Part shown: in pieces, positions 63,553-64,000 of the stretch
Position numbering within the stretch: position 1 is the first letter of the stretch
How the letters are laid out: each line of letters begins with the position of its first letter
Origin: Anaerostipes hominis (ex Lee et al. 2021)
GTDB lineage: Bacteria; Bacillota; Clostridia; Lachnospirales; Lachnospiraceae
Direction: 5' to 3'
Length of the DNA: 64,000 bases
NCBI RefSeq assembly: GCF_002270485.1
Contig: NZ_NQOG01000001.1
Span: 186,001 to 250,000, forward strand
The notes under the pieces: model-generated
The model's input: only the letters and a program-made list of their open reading frames with translations
What the model was told of the DNA's origin: nothing
The model's database searches: none
Program-made: the position numbers and the translations under genes

Positions 63553-64000
63553 CTAATATATAAGCTTGATATCGTTCTCTTTGCAAAATTCCGCCCATCT
63601 GTCGTCTGGTCTGCGATCGGTAACCAGATAATCAATCTGATCCCATGACGCCAAATGCGCAAAAGCCGTTTTATCAAATTTGGAGTGATCCACGAAAAGC
63701 GCGACCTCATTTGCCTGTTTAATCATAACCTTCTTTGCTTCCGCTTCCGTCTCTTTAGAATCCATCACACCCTTTTCTATGTCAATTCCCTTACAGCTGA
63801 TTAACAGAATATCCACATGATAATTGCGAATATTTTCTCTTGCTGTCTTTCCCTGCAAAGACAAGGTACTGCGGTTAAAGACTCCGCCGGTTAAAATGAT
63901 GTTGATATCAGTGCTTGCCAGCTCTGCCGGCATGGCTGTTGAAGTTGTAAGTATCGTAATATCACGGCTGTTCTTCACCCTTTTGACAACTTCCATCACA
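63553..64000 (-). CDS. DeoR family regulator, C-terminal part
   Basis: The 148 residues within the window are the sensor domain of a DeoR-type repressor: ILTTSTAMPAELASTDINII, LTGGVFNRSTLSLQGKTARE, DILLISCKGIDIEKGVMDSK and VALFVDHSKFDKTAFAHLAS match DeoRC. The N-terminal HTH lies beyond the window edge. It is upstream of the symporter on the same strand with a gap of about 125 bases, so it may control it. The ligand is usually a sugar phosphate; here it is unknown. Confidence 0.9.
   Translation of the reverse strand, partial: VMEVVKRVKNSRDITILTTSTAMPAELASTDINIILTGGVFNRSTLSLQGKTARENIRNYHVDILLISCKGIDIEKGVMDSKETEAEAKKVMIKQANEVALFVDHSKFDKTAFAHLASWDQIDYLVTDRRPDDRWAEFCKENDIKLIY

Overview
The window looks like a chromosomal segment of a low-GC, anaerobic, endospore-forming Firmicute, most likely a member of the Lachnospiraceae. 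The support is a spoIIID gene, a Csp-like subtilisin, the [FeFe]-hydrogenase maturase HydE, a membrane pyrophosphatase, a class III fructose-bisphosphatase, and small families (DUF5688-like, DUF6320-like) typical of that group. The genus cannot be fixed from the sequence alone.

Left end (1-15.6 kb): a composite CRISPR-Cas locus, all on the minus strand. In transcription order it has a complete type I-B set (cas6-cas8b-cas7-cas5-cas3-cas4-cas1-cas2), then a leader with a recognisable promoter, one array of ten identical 30-nt repeats, a terminator, and a type III-B Cmr module (cmr4, a cmr5-cmr6 fusion, cmr1, a short HD-less cas10/cmr2, cmr3 and a further gene cut by the window edge). The only cas6 and the only array are probably shared by both effector complexes. 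A strong terminator-like hairpin sits between cas5 and cas3.

Middle (15.6-52.9 kb): mostly housekeeping genes, largely on the minus strand. They include rsmH, a membrane pyrophosphatase, ilvE, thyA-folA, a lysine/DAP and histidine cluster (dapA, dapB, a class I aminotransferase, hisC), a corrinoid adenosyltransferase, an SSB-like protein, typA, upp, hydE, a subtilisin, a gamma carbonic anhydrase, fbp, a clpX paralogue, a MocR regulator, a lipoprotein cyclophilin, an oxidoreductase, a MarR-controlled pair of ABC exporters with visible operator palindromes, and a three-gene hydrolase/zinc-ribbon membrane protein/acyltransferase cluster. Remnants of a MATE transporter and a sigma factor lie in the gaps.

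Accessory island (52.9-57.4 kb): a two-gene ATPase plus TOPRIM-like module resembling AbiL/PARIS-type phage defence, surrounded by decayed genes: two different Fic pseudogenes, a possible TnpV remnant, and an ArsR-permease pair. Several carry internal deletions, frameshifts or in-frame stops.

Right end (57.4-64 kb): a tyrosine phosphatase with a small membrane protein, an aldo/keto reductase, rarA, spoIIID, a dicarboxylate/amino-acid symporter followed by a broken hprK-like fragment, and the 3' part of a DeoR-type regulator running off the window.
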